A DNA stretch of 64,000 nt from DASSUW01 sp963811895. GTDB taxonomy: Bacteria; Actinomycetota; Thermoleophilia; Solirubrobacterales; Solirubrobacteraceae. Made by a program: the position numbers and the translations under genes. The notes under the pieces are model-generated. The model ran no database searches and was not told where the DNA came from. It was given only the letters and a program-made list of their open reading frames with translations. This document shows, one piece after another, positions 28,876 through 39,400 of this stretch (within the stretch, counting starts at the first letter, position 1; every line of letters begins with the position of its first letter). The DNA lies in the NCBI GenBank assembly GCA_963811895.1, contig CAWETE010000003.1, positions 442,573 through 506,572 of the forward strand, in the 5' to 3' direction.

Positions 28876-30164
28876 CCGACCGTGGCTACGTGACCGAGGA
28901 TGTCCACCTCGGCCAGTACGTCTCACTGAGCAACGAGATCACGATCAAGGATCTCGCGGAGGGCTTCGATCGCGCGCTTCGCCTGCAGGCCGGGCTCACG
29001 GCCGGCGAGGAGTTCGACGCGATCGTGCACTCCACGGGCGGGCTGGTCATCCGCGAGTGGCTCGCCACGTATGCCGCGCGCCGCGGCCGCGTGAAGCGGA
29101 TCATCGGCCTGGCGCCGGCGATGTTCGGCAGCCCGCTCGCTCACAAGGGGCGCAGCTGGCTCGGCGCGTTCTTCAAGGGCGAGAAGCAACCGGGACCGGA
29201 CTTCATGGAGGCGGGAAAGCGCGTCCTCACGGGCCTGGAGATGGGCAGCAGCTACACGTGGCGCCTCGCCGAGCGGGATCTGGTCGGTGACCAGGCCACC
29301 TACGGCGAGGGGCCGGACACGCCGTATCCGTTCATCTTCATCGGACAGGACGCCTACGGCGGGCTGCGCGGCCTGTTCACGAACCCGGACGGCAGCGATG
29401 GCACGGTTCGCTGGGCCGCGGCCGGCCTGAGCGTGCGCAAGCTGGTCGTCGACCTCCGCCAGGAGCCCGGCGCCGAGCGAATGCCGAAGGTCGACCTCGC
29501 GCCGTGGAACAACGTCTCGGTGCCGCTGGTGCTCGTGGAGGACTGCAACCACGGCTCGATCCTCAGGCGTCCTACTGACGACCTCGTCGAGATGGTGATG
29601 GCCGCGCTCGACGTGGATGACTTCGCGGCCTACCAGACGTGGGCGGAGACCTATACCGGCCCCGGCTCGGCCCACGAGAAGGCGTTGGAGGACCGCTCGT
29701 GGCAGCAGTTCGTGGTCCGCGCGGTCGACGAGCGCGGCGACCCGGTGCCGGACTACTTCCTCGATCTGGGCTCGGTCGAGGACGGGGACTTCGAAGTGCT
29801 CGACGACTTCGCGCTGGACGTGCACGCGTTCACCGACGACCCGAGCTACCGGTGCTTCCACGTCGACCTGGGGAAGCTGCGGCCGGCCGAGCGACAGTCG
29901 CTCAGCCTGCGCCTCATCGCCCAGTCCGGGACCGATCTCGTCGCCTACTACGGCTACGGCTCGGAGATCTTCAATCCTGCCGGCGAGGAACGGGACAGCC
30001 CCGGGAAGTGGGACGCGCAGATCAACCTCACGCCGTTGCTGCGCAACAAAGAGGTCAAGTTCTTCTTCCCGCTGACCACCACGCTGGTCGAGATCCGGCT
30101 CAACCGCGAGCCCATGCCGCCCACCGGTGTCAGCCGGCTGCTGGAGTTCATGAAGCCGGAGTGA
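28797..30164 (+). CDS. Alpha/beta-hydrolase (lipase/esterase) with extra C-terminal domain
   Basis: A 455-residue protein. The N-terminal alpha/beta-hydrolase has oxyanion motif LLHGYSDSAE at residues 8-17 and nucleophile elbow AIVHSTGGLVIREW near residue 80. A histidine in VEDCNHGSILRRP near residue 257 is a candidate catalytic base. The ~170-residue C-terminal part (from about residue 290) is beta-strand rich (WQQFVVRAVDERGDPVPDYF; FALDVHAFTDD), looks like an added sandwich domain, and is not recognised. There is no signal peptide, so it is probably cytoplasmic. A TAGCGT box about 30 nt before ATG 28797 may be its own promoter. Confidence 0.85.
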   Translation: MPKRPIVLLHGYSDSAESLGPWRDILTDRGYVTEDVHLGQYVSLSNEITIKDLAEGFDRALRLQAGLTAGEEFDAIVHSTGGLVIREWLATYAARRGRVKRIIGLAPAMFGSPLAHKGRSWLGAFFKGEKQPGPDFMEAGKRVLTGLEMGSSYTWRLAERDLVGDQATYGEGPDTPYPFIFIGQDAYGGLRGLFTNPDGSDGTVRWAAAGLSVRKLVVDLRQEPGAERMPKVDLAPWNNVSVPLVLVEDCNHGSILRRPTDDLVEMVMAALDVDDFAAYQTWAETYTGPGSAHEKALEDRSWQQFVVRAVDERGDPVPDYFLDLGSVEDGDFEVLDDFALDVHAFTDDPSYRCFHVDLGKLRPAERQSLSLRLIAQSGTDLVAYYGYGSEIFNPAGEERDSPGKWDAQINLTPLLRNKEVKFFFPLTTTLVEIRLNREPMPPTGVSRLLEFMKPE

Positions 30165-30177
30165 TCACGCCTGCGGC

Positions 30178-30190
30178 TAACGTGGACTCC
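30178..30190 (+). promoter_or_regulatory. -10 box (TAACGT) for the DksA-like gene
   Basis: TAACGT, seven bases, then GTG 30191. The spacing is the same as for the LuxR gene at 26519 and the kinase gene at 52367. Confidence 0.5.
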
Positions 30191-30571
30191 GTGCCCGGAC
30201 CCGCCGACGACCTGGACCTCGACGCGATCCGCCGTGAGCTCGAAGCGCGGCGGCAGAGCACGCGCGAGCGCGTGGCGGCGCTCGCGGAGCGCCCGGAGCT
30301 CGGCGCCGCGCAGGGCTTCGGCAAGCGGATCGGGGACGGCACCACGGAGGCGATCAGCCGGCTCACCGACATCGGCGTCGGCCGCTCGCTGGAGACCGGC
30401 CTGGCCCGCACCGAGCGGGCGCTGGCCAAGCTCGACGAAGGCACGTACGGGACGTGCGACCAGTGCGGCGAGGCGATCCCGGCGGCCCGGCTGCGGGCCA
30501 TGCCCGACAGCACGCTCTGCGTGGCGTGCGCGGCTTCGGAGCGCCGGACCGGACCCCCTCCGCGGCGATGA
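30191..30571 (+). CDS. DksA/TraR-family C4 zinc-finger protein
   Basis: A 126-residue protein. The N-terminal coiled coil (LDLDAIRRELEARRQSTRER) is followed by the DksA-type zinc finger GTYGTCDQCGEAIPAARL...LCVACAASE, with all four cysteines present. DksA/TraR proteins bind the RNA polymerase secondary channel or act as related small regulators. I prefer GTG 30191 because TAACGT (30178-30183) ends exactly seven bases upstream, the leaderless spacing seen elsewhere in this window. GTG 30161, which overlaps the esterase stop as GTGA, is the alternative and adds ten residues. Confidence 0.88.
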   Translation: MPGPADDLDLDAIRRELEARRQSTRERVAALAERPELGAAQGFGKRIGDGTTEAISRLTDIGVGRSLETGLARTERALAKLDEGTYGTCDQCGEAIPAARLRAMPDSTLCVACAASERRTGPPPRR

Positions 30572-30590
30572 CCGCGGGGCTCTGAGCGGG

Positions 30591-33500
30591 TCAGACCCAC
30601 ATGGGAATGATCGGGGTCTGCCCCGCGGTCGTGCGCTCACCCGGTGCGGCCGGGTCGTTGCTGTCGGCCAGGCGCTCCGAGTAGGCATCGCCGCCGTTGC
30701 CGAGGATGACCTCGTCGACGAAGCCCGCGAGGTGGAAGATCGAGCCGAAGGCGGCGAGGTTGAGGGTGTGGCCGGCCTCGTGCTCCATGTGGTACGAGGA
30801 TGCCTTGGTGTCGACGAACGCGAAGTTGCCCATGTTGAACGCGGTGTCGTAGGTGTTGACGTCGCTCAGCCAGCCGCCCTTCGTGAAGATCGTGCCGGTC
30901 TTCCAGTCGACCACCAGACCCTTGATCGACACCGCGTCGACCTGATTCAAAGTGACCAGGGCCGGGATCACGTTGGCGAGGAAGAACAGGACACCGAGGC
31001 CCACGATCAGCCACGACGTGGGCAGCAGCCAGTTCGACCAGCCCATGATGCCCTGGTAGATCTCGTTGTTGGCGATCTCGTCGACCGCGCCGAGGAAGAT
31101 CATCGTGCCGAGGAAGCCGCCGAGGAACGCGCCGACCGGGCCCATGGACACGAGCAGCCCCGCGTTCAGGCCCGCGTTCATGCCGATCATGAAGCCGCGC
31201 AGGAACTGGCCCCAGGCCGAGTTCGGGTCGGCGTTGGCGGCTAGCACGTAGCCGATCACCATCACGACCGCGATCGCCGCGATCACGAGCAGCACCGCCC
31301 ACCACCCGACGGCGAGCGCGGCGATCAGCGCCACCGCCGCGATGATCCCCACCACCACGCCGACGATCGCGCCGACCACGCTCCAGAACGAGTGGCCCGT
31401 CGGGTCGATGTTGTTGACAGGGTCGTTGCCGACGTAGGTGTAGAGACCCAGCCGCCGCGGATCGGAGAGCGCGCGCTCGGGCGCGTGCAGGTAGAGACCG
31501 TCCGGTGACAGGAAGCGCCCCAGCGCCGGGTCGTAGTAGCGGCGGCGCATGAAGTACAGCTCGGCCTCCGCGTCCCAGACGTGGGTGGCGAAGAGCTGGT
31601 CCGCGGTGGTGGCGGCGCTGCCCGGCGCGTTGCCGAACGGCCGGTAGCCGATCCGGGCGATGCGCGTGCCCGCGGCGTCGGTGAAGAACGTCGAGCTGCC
31701 GAGCTGGTCGGAGTGCACCCAGCGGACGGTGCCGCCGCTGACGACCGCGAGGCGCTGGCGGCCGAGTGTCACGAAGCAGGTGACCTGGCCGTTGCGGATC
31801 TCGGCGAGGTCGCCGAGGAAGACCGTGTCGGTCTCGAGCGCTCCCGCCTTGACGCGCTTGCGCACCCGGCTGCCGCGATGGTCGTAGCCGTAGCGGGCCA
31901 CCGTCCCGTCCGTGCGCGTGACCTTGACGAGCTCGCCCTTGGTGTTGAACTCGCAGGTCCGCCCCGCGAGCGAGACGACGTTGCCGTCGGCGTCATGGCC
32001 GATCGCGGTTCGCGGGCCCGAGCCGATCGTGCAGCCGGCGAGACGGCCCGGCACGACCGGGTCGTCGTAGTGCAGCAGCGTGTCGCTCTCGCCGTTGCTC
32101 GCCAGGCTGCGCCCGTTGGCGTACCCGTACGCGAGCGTCGTCGTGCCTCCGCCGCGCGCGTCCTTCATCTCCGCGAGCTGCCCGAGACCGTCGTAGGAGT
32201 AGTCGACCTGACCCACGGCGCCGGGGCCGGCGTCATCGATCCGCAGCAGCCGTTGGAGGTCGTCGTACGAGAACGCCTGGTCGTCCAGCACCGCGCCGCC
32301 GGCGCGGGTCGTGCGCTGCGTCGCCACGCGTCCCGGGCCGGTCGTGTAGGTCATCGTCGTCGTCACGCCGTTGGCGAACGCGACCTTGACGGGCAGCATG
32401 CGTGCGTCGTAGTCGACCGCGTCGATGAACCCGGCGATCCGGCGCGTCATCCCGTTCGCCGTGAGCTCGCGCTCCACCACGCTGCCGTCCGGATAGGTCA
32501 CACCGGTCTCGAGTCCCTGGGCGTTGTACGTGCGCTCGATCGCGTACGGCTGAGCGTGGCCGTCGACGCTCCACTCCTGCCGCACGAGGCGGCCGCGCAC
32601 GTCGTAGGCCATCCGCTGGGAACCGCCCGGATAGCGCACCTCGCGGAGGCGCCCGACCGCCCCGGCCGGCGCGTCGTCGTACCCGTACGTCTCCGACGCC
32701 GCGCCGTCCACGCGCAGCTCCGCGATCCGGTCGGCGGCGTCGAACGCCGCCTCGATCGTCTGGCCGCGCGCGTTGGTGACGGCGACGACGCGCCGCTGCG
32801 CGTCGACGACCAGCCGCCTCGTCCCCGCCTCGCGGTGGCGGATCACGAGCTTCTCCCCGCGGGCGTCGAGCGTGTGACGCGCGACCTCGCCCAGATCGTC
32901 GCCATAGGCGGCGAGGTGACCGAGCGCGGTGTGCTCGAACGTGGTCCGCGCGACGGCGCCGCCCGGCCCCGTCTCCCTGCACTCCACGCAGCGGTTCGCC
33001 ACGTCGAGACGCTCGGCCTTGACCCCGCCCACCGCGTCGGTCGTCACGATCTCCAGCGGCCGGATCTGGACCGTGCACACGCCGCCCGAGTAGTCGACCG
33101 TGCGGACCGGCCGGCCGAGCGCGTCGTAGCGGATCCTGCGCGCCGGGCGCCCGGCGAGCGGAGGCGGCGCGTAGCTCAGCGTGGCCTCGAACGTCGGCTC
33201 ATACTCGGCGGCAGCGTCCCCCCACGGGGTCCGGACGGTGTGCCCGCTCACCACGACGCGGCCCGGCTCGACGGTCGCACGCCGCTGGAGCTCGCGCTGG
33301 CCGCCGTCGAAGTAGATCGTCACGTCGTGGGTGGCGGGCGCTCCGTGCTCGAGCCGGTACGAGACCCGCACCGAGTGCGGCAGGCCCACGTCGTCGTAGG
33401 CGTACGTCCGCGTCGGGAGCGCCGCCGTGTCGCCCGGGAGGATCGCCGCCACCAGCCGGCCCTGGGCGTCGTAGCGCAGCGTGGTGACCGCGCCGTCCTC

Positions 33501-36437
33501 CGCTTCCACGCGCGCCGCCTTGCCGACCTCCAGGTCGACGTCGAACCGGCTCGTTCCCACCGCGGTCGCCGTCGTGCGCCTGAAGAGGTGCGCGGCGTCG
33601 AGCGTGTGGACGGTGAGGGACCCGCACGGCTGTCGCTCGCCCACGCGGACGCCCGCCGCGTCGTACGCCGAGCGCTCCGACGGGGCGAAGACCGCCGGGT
33701 CGCCGTCGGCATCGGGGAGCTCGACGTAGCCGAGCGACGCCGGCGTCCGCGCGCCGTTGTGCGCGGCGAAGGCGGCCGCCTTCCCCACCCACACGAGCTC
33801 GCGCGTGACCAGCCCGCGCGTGAGCTGACCGAGCGCGCGCCCGGTGAAGCCGGGGCCGTCGTATCGCCGCTGCACCTGCGCCAGCAGCGTGCCGGCCGCG
33901 TCGCGGCGGACGATGTCCGCCGGCTTGTCGCGGATCCGGCCGTTCGTGTGGACCGCGTACACGGTCTCGGTGCGCACCAGCTGCTCCGCCTCGGACACGC
34001 CGCCCCGGTGCCCGTGGGCGCGCCAGGTCTCGGCGCTCACGTTCCCGTCCGGCCCGTACTCGTACGCGCGCTCCTCCACCCGCTCGTCGCCGGTGCCCTC
34101 GATGTGCCGCTGGACCGAGCGCGTGAGCGTCACCCACACGCGGCTCCGGCCGTCGGGCAGCTCGTCCAGGACCTGGACCTCGTGCTCGGCCTCCTCGACC
34201 CGCAGCGGCAGATCGGCGTCCGGCGCGAAGACCTCGACGCGATGCAGCATGCGGTTCAGCGCCGACGCCTCGCGCCCGGCGCCCGGCGCGCGCTCCTCCC
34301 CGATGCGGTAGTGGTGGACGGTCAGCGCGTCCGGCCTCGCGTCGTCGCCGATCTCCAGCCGGTCGACGCGCCGGAACCCTTCGAAGCGGCGCTCGACCGC
34401 GTCGAAGTGGCCCTCGTGGTAGCGGTAGCGGGTCTCGCTGACGCGACCGGAGAGCACGTCGCGCTCGCGCGTGCCGGCCACCACGTGGACCGGGAACGGC
34501 AGGAACGTGGTCCAGCGCTCCCCCGCCCGCCGGTCGCGCCGCTCGTCCTCGGCGGACGACCGGTACTCGATCTCGGACTCGAGGCCCGCGCCGTTCTCGG
34601 CGCCGATCAGGTCGTAGGGGTGAGCCTCGCCGAACGCGTAGAGGACCTGGCCGGTGCCCCTCCCGCGCGGCGCGGCCCAGGTGAGGCCCGGACGGCCGTG
34701 GCCGAGCAGGTCGGCGGCCTGTACGGTGCCCGCGATCGGCGGCGGCACCAGCGGGTCCTCGACGGGTGCGGCGAAGCCGTTGCCGGAGCGGTTGAAGTGC
34801 ACCCGCACGCCCCCGGCCCCGACGGTGACCACGTCGGCGCAGCCGTCCCCATCCACGTCGACGAGCACGATCTGCTCCGGTGCCGTGCCGCGCTCGAAGC
34901 GCGGTCCCGCGGTCATCCGCACGCGCGCGCCGAAGCGCCCATTGCCGAGGTTGGGCCAGTACTCGACGCTCCCCGAGCGCAGCCGCACGAGGTCGGGCAG
35001 CCCGTCGCCGGTCATGTCCGCGGTGCGCACGAGCGGGTCCCCGAGGAACGCGTCCGGTGCGGCCTCGCCGTCGCCCAGCCGCGCGGCGCCCGCGAGCGTC
35101 CATCCTTCGCGCCCTTCGTTGCGCCAGCGCGCGTACACCCCGGAGCCGCCGTACAGGGCGTCGACCCGTCCGTCTCCGTCGAGGTCGGCGAGGCGCGTGC
35201 GCCCGCCCTCGAACGGCGGCGTCCCCGGACGCCCGCGCGGGTACGCCACGAAGCCGTCCCAGCCGTCGCCTTCGCCGTTGGCGTAGTAGCCCGGCGGCGC
35301 GCCGCCCGCCGTTCCGACGAGCAGATCCACCTGGGTGTCGCCGTCGAGGTCGAGCAGCTGCGACCCGGTCTCCGCGAGGCTCGCCACGATCGGCGTGTCG
35401 CGCAGGCGCACAGGCCCGCCCCAGCGCCCGTCGCCGGCATTCGGCCAGTACGTGAAGCGACCGTCGCGGACCTGCACGACGCCGGGCAGCGCATGCCCGT
35501 CGAGCGCGGCAAGGCGCGCGTCGGGGTCGGTCAACGGCGGCGGGGCGCCGAGCGGCTCGGACTCCATGAACCGCGCGTGCCAGGTCTCGGGCTCCGGCAA
35601 CGCGTAGCGGAAGCGCTGCGGTCGGCGCACGACGTCGGGCCGGCTCGAGCCGTGCGAGCGCAGCTGCACCGACTCCAGCAGCGACACGCCGGTCAACGGC
35701 GCCTCGCCGTAGGACAGCGTCCACGAACGGATGGTGCGCTCGCCGGCGGGGGTCGTCACGTCGACCTCCACGCGCGCGCAGCGCCGGCGCATCGTCCGCA
35801 CGAAGCCGGCGCGGCCGTTGCGTTGCACGTCCGCGCGCGGCTCGTAGACGAGCCGCACCGTGTAGATCGCGTAGTGCACGCGGGCCAGGTACGGCGTCCC
35901 GCCGTCGATCTCCCACGTGTAGTCGATCGCGTTGCCCGACGGATCCTCGGAGCGCTCGAGCAGCCAGGTGATCGGGCGCTGAGGGTGGTCCGGGTCCGCG
36001 ACGCGCGCGGCGGGCGTCGTGCCGAGCCGGTGCCGGATCCCGCCCCGCTCCTCGACCCGCCAGCCGCCGCCCGTCCGGGAGTAGTGGTGGAAGGCCGCCT
36101 CGAACCGCGCGCGGAACTCCCCGCCGCCGGTCTCCAGCAGCTCCGAACCGCCGTCCATGTAGCGGTCCTGACCGTCCGGGCCGAAGTCGAGCCGGCGCTC
36201 GATGGCGCGCACGGGCAGGCGCCAGCCCATCCCGAACGGGCCGTTGGCCTGGCCCTGGCGGTACTCGAGGCGAAGCTCCGGCTGGTGGCCGGCGACGCCC
36301 GCGGGCAGCGGGAGCGGTACCGAGTAGCCGCCCTGCCCGGTGCTCAGGTCGATGGAGAAAGCCTCGCCGAGGCCGGGGGCGAATCCGGTGCCGGCCGGCG
36401 GCGCGACGGCGGAGGGTTCGGTGCCGCTGCCGGCCAT
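30591..36437 (-). CDS. Tc (ABC) toxin-like TcB-TcC fusion: SpvB / FG-GAP / Rhs protein with HEAGH C-terminal region
   Basis: A 1,948-residue protein. Residues about 20-310 form an SpvB-type domain (GEAFSIDLSTGQGGYSVPLP). About 350-620 carry FG-GAP/VCBS calcium-type repeats (LDLDGDTQVDLLVG, LADLDGDGRVDALYG, ADMTGDGLPDLVR, VDVDGDGCADVVT). A TcB middle domain follows, then many Rhs/YD repeats up to the core end RYYDPALGRFLSPDG at about 1633 and NNIDPTG at about 1678. The last 263 residues are the variable tip: several long hydrophobic segments, then HMEHEAGHTLNLA at about 1883-1895 and AYSERLAD with Glu at about 1921, a zincin-like HExxH+E set. In Tc toxins TcB-TcC forms a cocoon around the tip, which is the toxic enzyme. 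ATG 36437 begins one base after the TcA-like stop. No classical signal peptide. Confidence 0.88.
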   Translation of the reverse strand: MAGSGTEPSAVAPPAGTGFAPGLGEAFSIDLSTGQGGYSVPLPLPAGVAGHQPELRLEYRQGQANGPFGMGWRLPVRAIERRLDFGPDGQDRYMDGGSELLETGGGEFRARFEAAFHHYSRTGGGWRVEERGGIRHRLGTTPAARVADPDHPQRPITWLLERSEDPSGNAIDYTWEIDGGTPYLARVHYAIYTVRLVYEPRADVQRNGRAGFVRTMRRRCARVEVDVTTPAGERTIRSWTLSYGEAPLTGVSLLESVQLRSHGSSRPDVVRRPQRFRYALPEPETWHARFMESEPLGAPPPLTDPDARLAALDGHALPGVVQVRDGRFTYWPNAGDGRWGGPVRLRDTPIVASLAETGSQLLDLDGDTQVDLLVGTAGGAPPGYYANGEGDGWDGFVAYPRGRPGTPPFEGGRTRLADLDGDGRVDALYGGSGVYARWRNEGREGWTLAGAARLGDGEAAPDAFLGDPLVRTADMTGDGLPDLVRLRSGSVEYWPNLGNGRFGARVRMTAGPRFERGTAPEQIVLVDVDGDGCADVVTVGAGGVRVHFNRSGNGFAAPVEDPLVPPPIAGTVQAADLLGHGRPGLTWAAPRGRGTGQVLYAFGEAHPYDLIGAENGAGLESEIEYRSSAEDERRDRRAGERWTTFLPFPVHVVAGTRERDVLSGRVSETRYRYHEGHFDAVERRFEGFRRVDRLEIGDDARPDALTVHHYRIGEERAPGAGREASALNRMLHRVEVFAPDADLPLRVEEAEHEVQVLDELPDGRSRVWVTLTRSVQRHIEGTGDERVEERAYEYGPDGNVSAETWRAHGHRGGVSEAEQLVRTETVYAVHTNGRIRDKPADIVRRDAAGTLLAQVQRRYDGPGFTGRALGQLTRGLVTRELVWVGKAAAFAAHNGARTPASLGYVELPDADGDPAVFAPSERSAYDAAGVRVGERQPCGSLTVHTLDAAHLFRRTTATAVGTSRFDVDLEVGKAARVEAEDGAVTTLRYDAQGRLVAAILPGDTAALPTRTYAYDDVGLPHSVRVSYRLEHGAPATHDVTIYFDGGQRELQRRATVEPGRVVVSGHTVRTPWGDAAAEYEPTFEATLSYAPPPLAGRPARRIRYDALGRPVRTVDYSGGVCTVQIRPLEIVTTDAVGGVKAERLDVANRCVECRETGPGGAVARTTFEHTALGHLAAYGDDLGEVARHTLDARGEKLVIRHREAGTRRLVVDAQRRVVAVTNARGQTIEAAFDAADRIAELRVDGAASETYGYDDAPAGAVGRLREVRYPGGSQRMAYDVRGRLVRQEWSVDGHAQPYAIERTYNAQGLETGVTYPDGSVVERELTANGMTRRIAGFIDAVDYDARMLPVKVAFANGVTTTMTYTTGPGRVATQRTTRAGGAVLDDQAFSYDDLQRLLRIDDAGPGAVGQVDYSYDGLGQLAEMKDARGGGTTTLAYGYANGRSLASNGESDTLLHYDDPVVPGRLAGCTIGSGPRTAIGHDADGNVVSLAGRTCEFNTKGELVKVTRTDGTVARYGYDHRGSRVRKRVKAGALETDTVFLGDLAEIRNGQVTCFVTLGRQRLAVVSGGTVRWVHSDQLGSSTFFTDAAGTRIARIGYRPFGNAPGSAATTADQLFATHVWDAEAELYFMRRRYYDPALGRFLSPDGLYLHAPERALSDPRRLGLYTYVGNDPVNNIDPTGHSFWSVVGAIVGVVVGIIAAVALIAALAVGWWAVLLVIAAIAVVMVIGYVLAANADPNSAWGQFLRGFMIGMNAGLNAGLLVSMGPVGAFLGGFLGTMIFLGAVDEIANNEIYQGIMGWSNWLLPTSWLIVGLGVLFFLANVIPALVTLNQVDAVSIKGLVVDWKTGTIFTKGGWLSDVNTYDTAFNMGNFAFVDTKASSYHMEHEAGHTLNLAAFGSIFHLAGFVDEVILGNGGDAYSERLADSNDPAAPGERTTAGQTPIIPMWV

Positions 36438-36438
36438 G

Positions 36439-39400
36439 TCAGCGGTACTTGAAGTCGTACTCCTGGAAGACCTGCACGTCCTGCAGACCCTCCAGGTCGA
36501 GGTTGCCCTCCCCGTCCGCCTTGCCCGGGTTGTCGTCCGCCCGGATGGCGATCGTCCAGTCGCCGGGCACGGGGTCGCCGACCAGTGTCGCGAGCGGGCT
36601 CCCCGGGACCGTGTCGCCGAGCGTGCCGTCGGCGCCGAGCGTGACCGCGATCTCGCTCCCGCCCACGGTGAGGCGCACGACGAGCCCGTTCGTCAGCGTC
36701 CCCGTGCCGGTCGCCCTGAGCGTGACGGCGGTCCGGACGAGGTCGCGCTGGAAGTAGGGGAAGTCGCTCGCCGCGAACGGGAGCACGCCTTCGCCCTGGC
36801 TGCGCAGGTAGAACAGCTCGTCGGGGGCGAACAGCCGCATCGAGGCGGCCCGGCTCGCGTGGCCGCCCGCGGGCAGCGCGGCCAGCACGGCGGCCTCGAG
36901 CTCCTCGTCGAAGAACGCGTCGAACGAGAGCACGAGCCGCGCGTCGAGCAGCGTGGCCGGGTCGTAGTCGTTGGCGTCGAGCGGCAGGTCGAGCCGCCAC
37001 ATCGTCGCGATCCCGTTGTTCTCGAACAGCCGCAGGGTGTCGGTGTCCTGCCGGAACACGAGCGCGTCCTGGCGCACCTCGTACTCCGAGAGCGGCATCA
37101 CGTCGGCGGGGTACACCTGCTGGCGCGTGGTCCCGTCGCGGTCGCGGAACGTCGACACGCCGATGTTGCGGAGCGTGCCCCGCACCTGTCCGCTGCCGGT
37201 GAGGCCCACCAGCAGCAGCTCGACGTTCTGGAGCTTCTGGAGCCAGAGGCCCGGATAGGCGCGGTCGAAGTGCTCGAAGCGCGTCTCGAAGAACGCCTGG
37301 CCGGTCCGCTGGAGCTGGTCGAAGCTCATCGGGAACTCGTCCGCGAGCGAGAGCGCGACCTTGATCGGGGCCTTCTTCGTGCGCGTCGTCGTGATGTGGT
37401 CGAACGTGAAGAAGTCGACGTCGCGCAGCAGCGTGTCGGCGCCGAGGAGGTCGCCGAGCGCAGCGTTCCGGTAGTCGAACTGGATCTTGTGCAGGTCGCG
37501 GCCGGTCTCCAGGTTGTACGCCCGCTCCATCAGCACGGCGATCTCGATCGCCATGTCGAGGTAGCGCTGGGAGAGCCCGCGCATGGCGCGCGCCAGCTCG
37601 TACCACATGCGCGCGCTGAACTCCTTCATGTCGAGGAAGTCCCGGTTCTCCTCGGCGAACCGCTGCTGGAGCCGGGCGACCTCGATTCGCTGCTCGGCCA
37701 CCGCGATCCGGGCGTTCGCCTGCGCCACCTGGGCGGCGGCGACGTTCGCGTAGGCGGCCGCGGCGGCGACCTCGCGCGCGAGCCGCGCGGCCTCGAGGTC
37801 GTGCGTGATCGCCGTGCGCTGCAGCGCGAGGTCCTGCACGACGAGGCTGCGCCGCTTGCCGTCGACGTTGTAGTACGAGTAGCCGGAGATCGTCTGGCGG
37901 ACCTCGTCGTCCTGGTCCTGCGCGGCGGCGCCGGACCATGCCTCCAGGCCGGCCAGCTCGAGCAGCTCCCAGCGGGCGCTCGCGAAGTCGGACTGCGACT
38001 GCTGGGCGTTGTTGTGCTGCACGTCGGCGTAGGTCTTGCTCGCCTGCGCGACCTTGCGGCCGGCCTGCGCTTCGGCGAGCCCGAGCTGCTCGAGCTCGAC
38101 CGAGGCCCGCGAGAGCTCCGCCTGCTGGTCCATCTGCTCGCGCCGGAACTCCTCGTTCTCGGCCTGCGACTTGAACTGGATGTACGACTGCTCGAGCGTC
38201 GCCGCGTGCTGGGCGAAGTAGCGCGCGGTGTTCTGGAGGTACTCGAACGAGAACGGCGGCACGTAGCCGGCCGCGAGGCCGAAGAAGTTCAGCCCGGCGG
38301 CGAGCTGGCCGAGGCGGGCGCGGGCCGACAGCAGCGGCATGCCGAGCGCCGGGTTCTCGTCGAGGTCGACGGGTGACGCGGCGGCCGCGATCGCCTGCGC
38401 GCGGGTCTTCAGGCCGGCGAAGCGCGCGTGTGAGTAGAGCGGCGACGAGGCCGGGATCGACCCGTCCGTCTTGATGATCAGCTCGTACTTGGACTTGGCC
38501 GGCGCGAACCGCGAGCTGTCGTCGCGCGCGTCGCGGTAGAGGTCGTCGCCCCAGGCGAGGTAGCACTCGGCGAGCCGCGTCCAGACCTTGGTGGCCTCGA
38601 CGTTCTCGTTCATGTACGGGTAGGCGAGCGTGGAGCGGTACTGCTGCTCGGCGGCGGCGTGGTTGCCCATCGACTCGTAGCAGTCGCCGATCGACATCGG
38701 CAGCACGAAGAAGTAGATGTACGGCAGGTAGGCGACGAGAGCCGGGGCCGGCAGCGCCTGGACGTAGATGTGGTCCAGGAGCTTCGTCTTGGCCATCTGC
38801 TCGTACAGCGGCTTGAGCGTGTCCTTGTCGAGCGTGGCGAGCGAGACGCTGACCGCGTCCTTGATCGGCAGCGTGAAGACCTTCGCGGCCTGCGTGGGGG
38901 CGGCGAACGCGAGCGAGATCATGTGCGCCGGCTCGGCCTCCACCGTCCCGGGCGCCTCCGCGAGCGCGAGCCCGCGGTGCCCGTTGGTCTCACCGGCCTC
39001 GAGCCCCGCGAACTGCCTGACGCGGTCGACCTTGATGTCGTGCAGCCCGTGCGTGCGGGCCAGCTCGGCCGCCTTGGCCGTCATCCGCGCAGCGTCCTCG
39101 GCGCGACCCTGGCGCGTGAAGATGCCGGCCGATGCGCGCGCGACCGCGAACTCCCCGTCGGGGCTCTTCGCCTCCTGGAAGAGCGCGCCCGCCTGCTCCA
39201 TCCGCCTCAGCGCCGCGTCCGGCTGGGCGGCCCGCTCGTCGAGCAGGGCGAGGTCGTGGAGCACGGCGGCCCGCATCCGCGGCTCGGTCGCCGGCGTCGC
39301 CTTGAGCGCGAGCTCGAGGCTCATGCGCGCCCGCTCGGGCTCGCCCGACTCGACGAGGTCGGCGGCACGCTCCAGGTGGCCGGCGACCGCGTCGACCTTG

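Noticed and set aside
31581..36452. A 1,623-codon plus-strand open frame opposite the TcB-TcC gene
   Set aside because: High GC keeps antisense frames open. Its product is Arg/Ala/His-rich with no domain, while the minus strand encodes clear FG-GAP and Rhs repeats.
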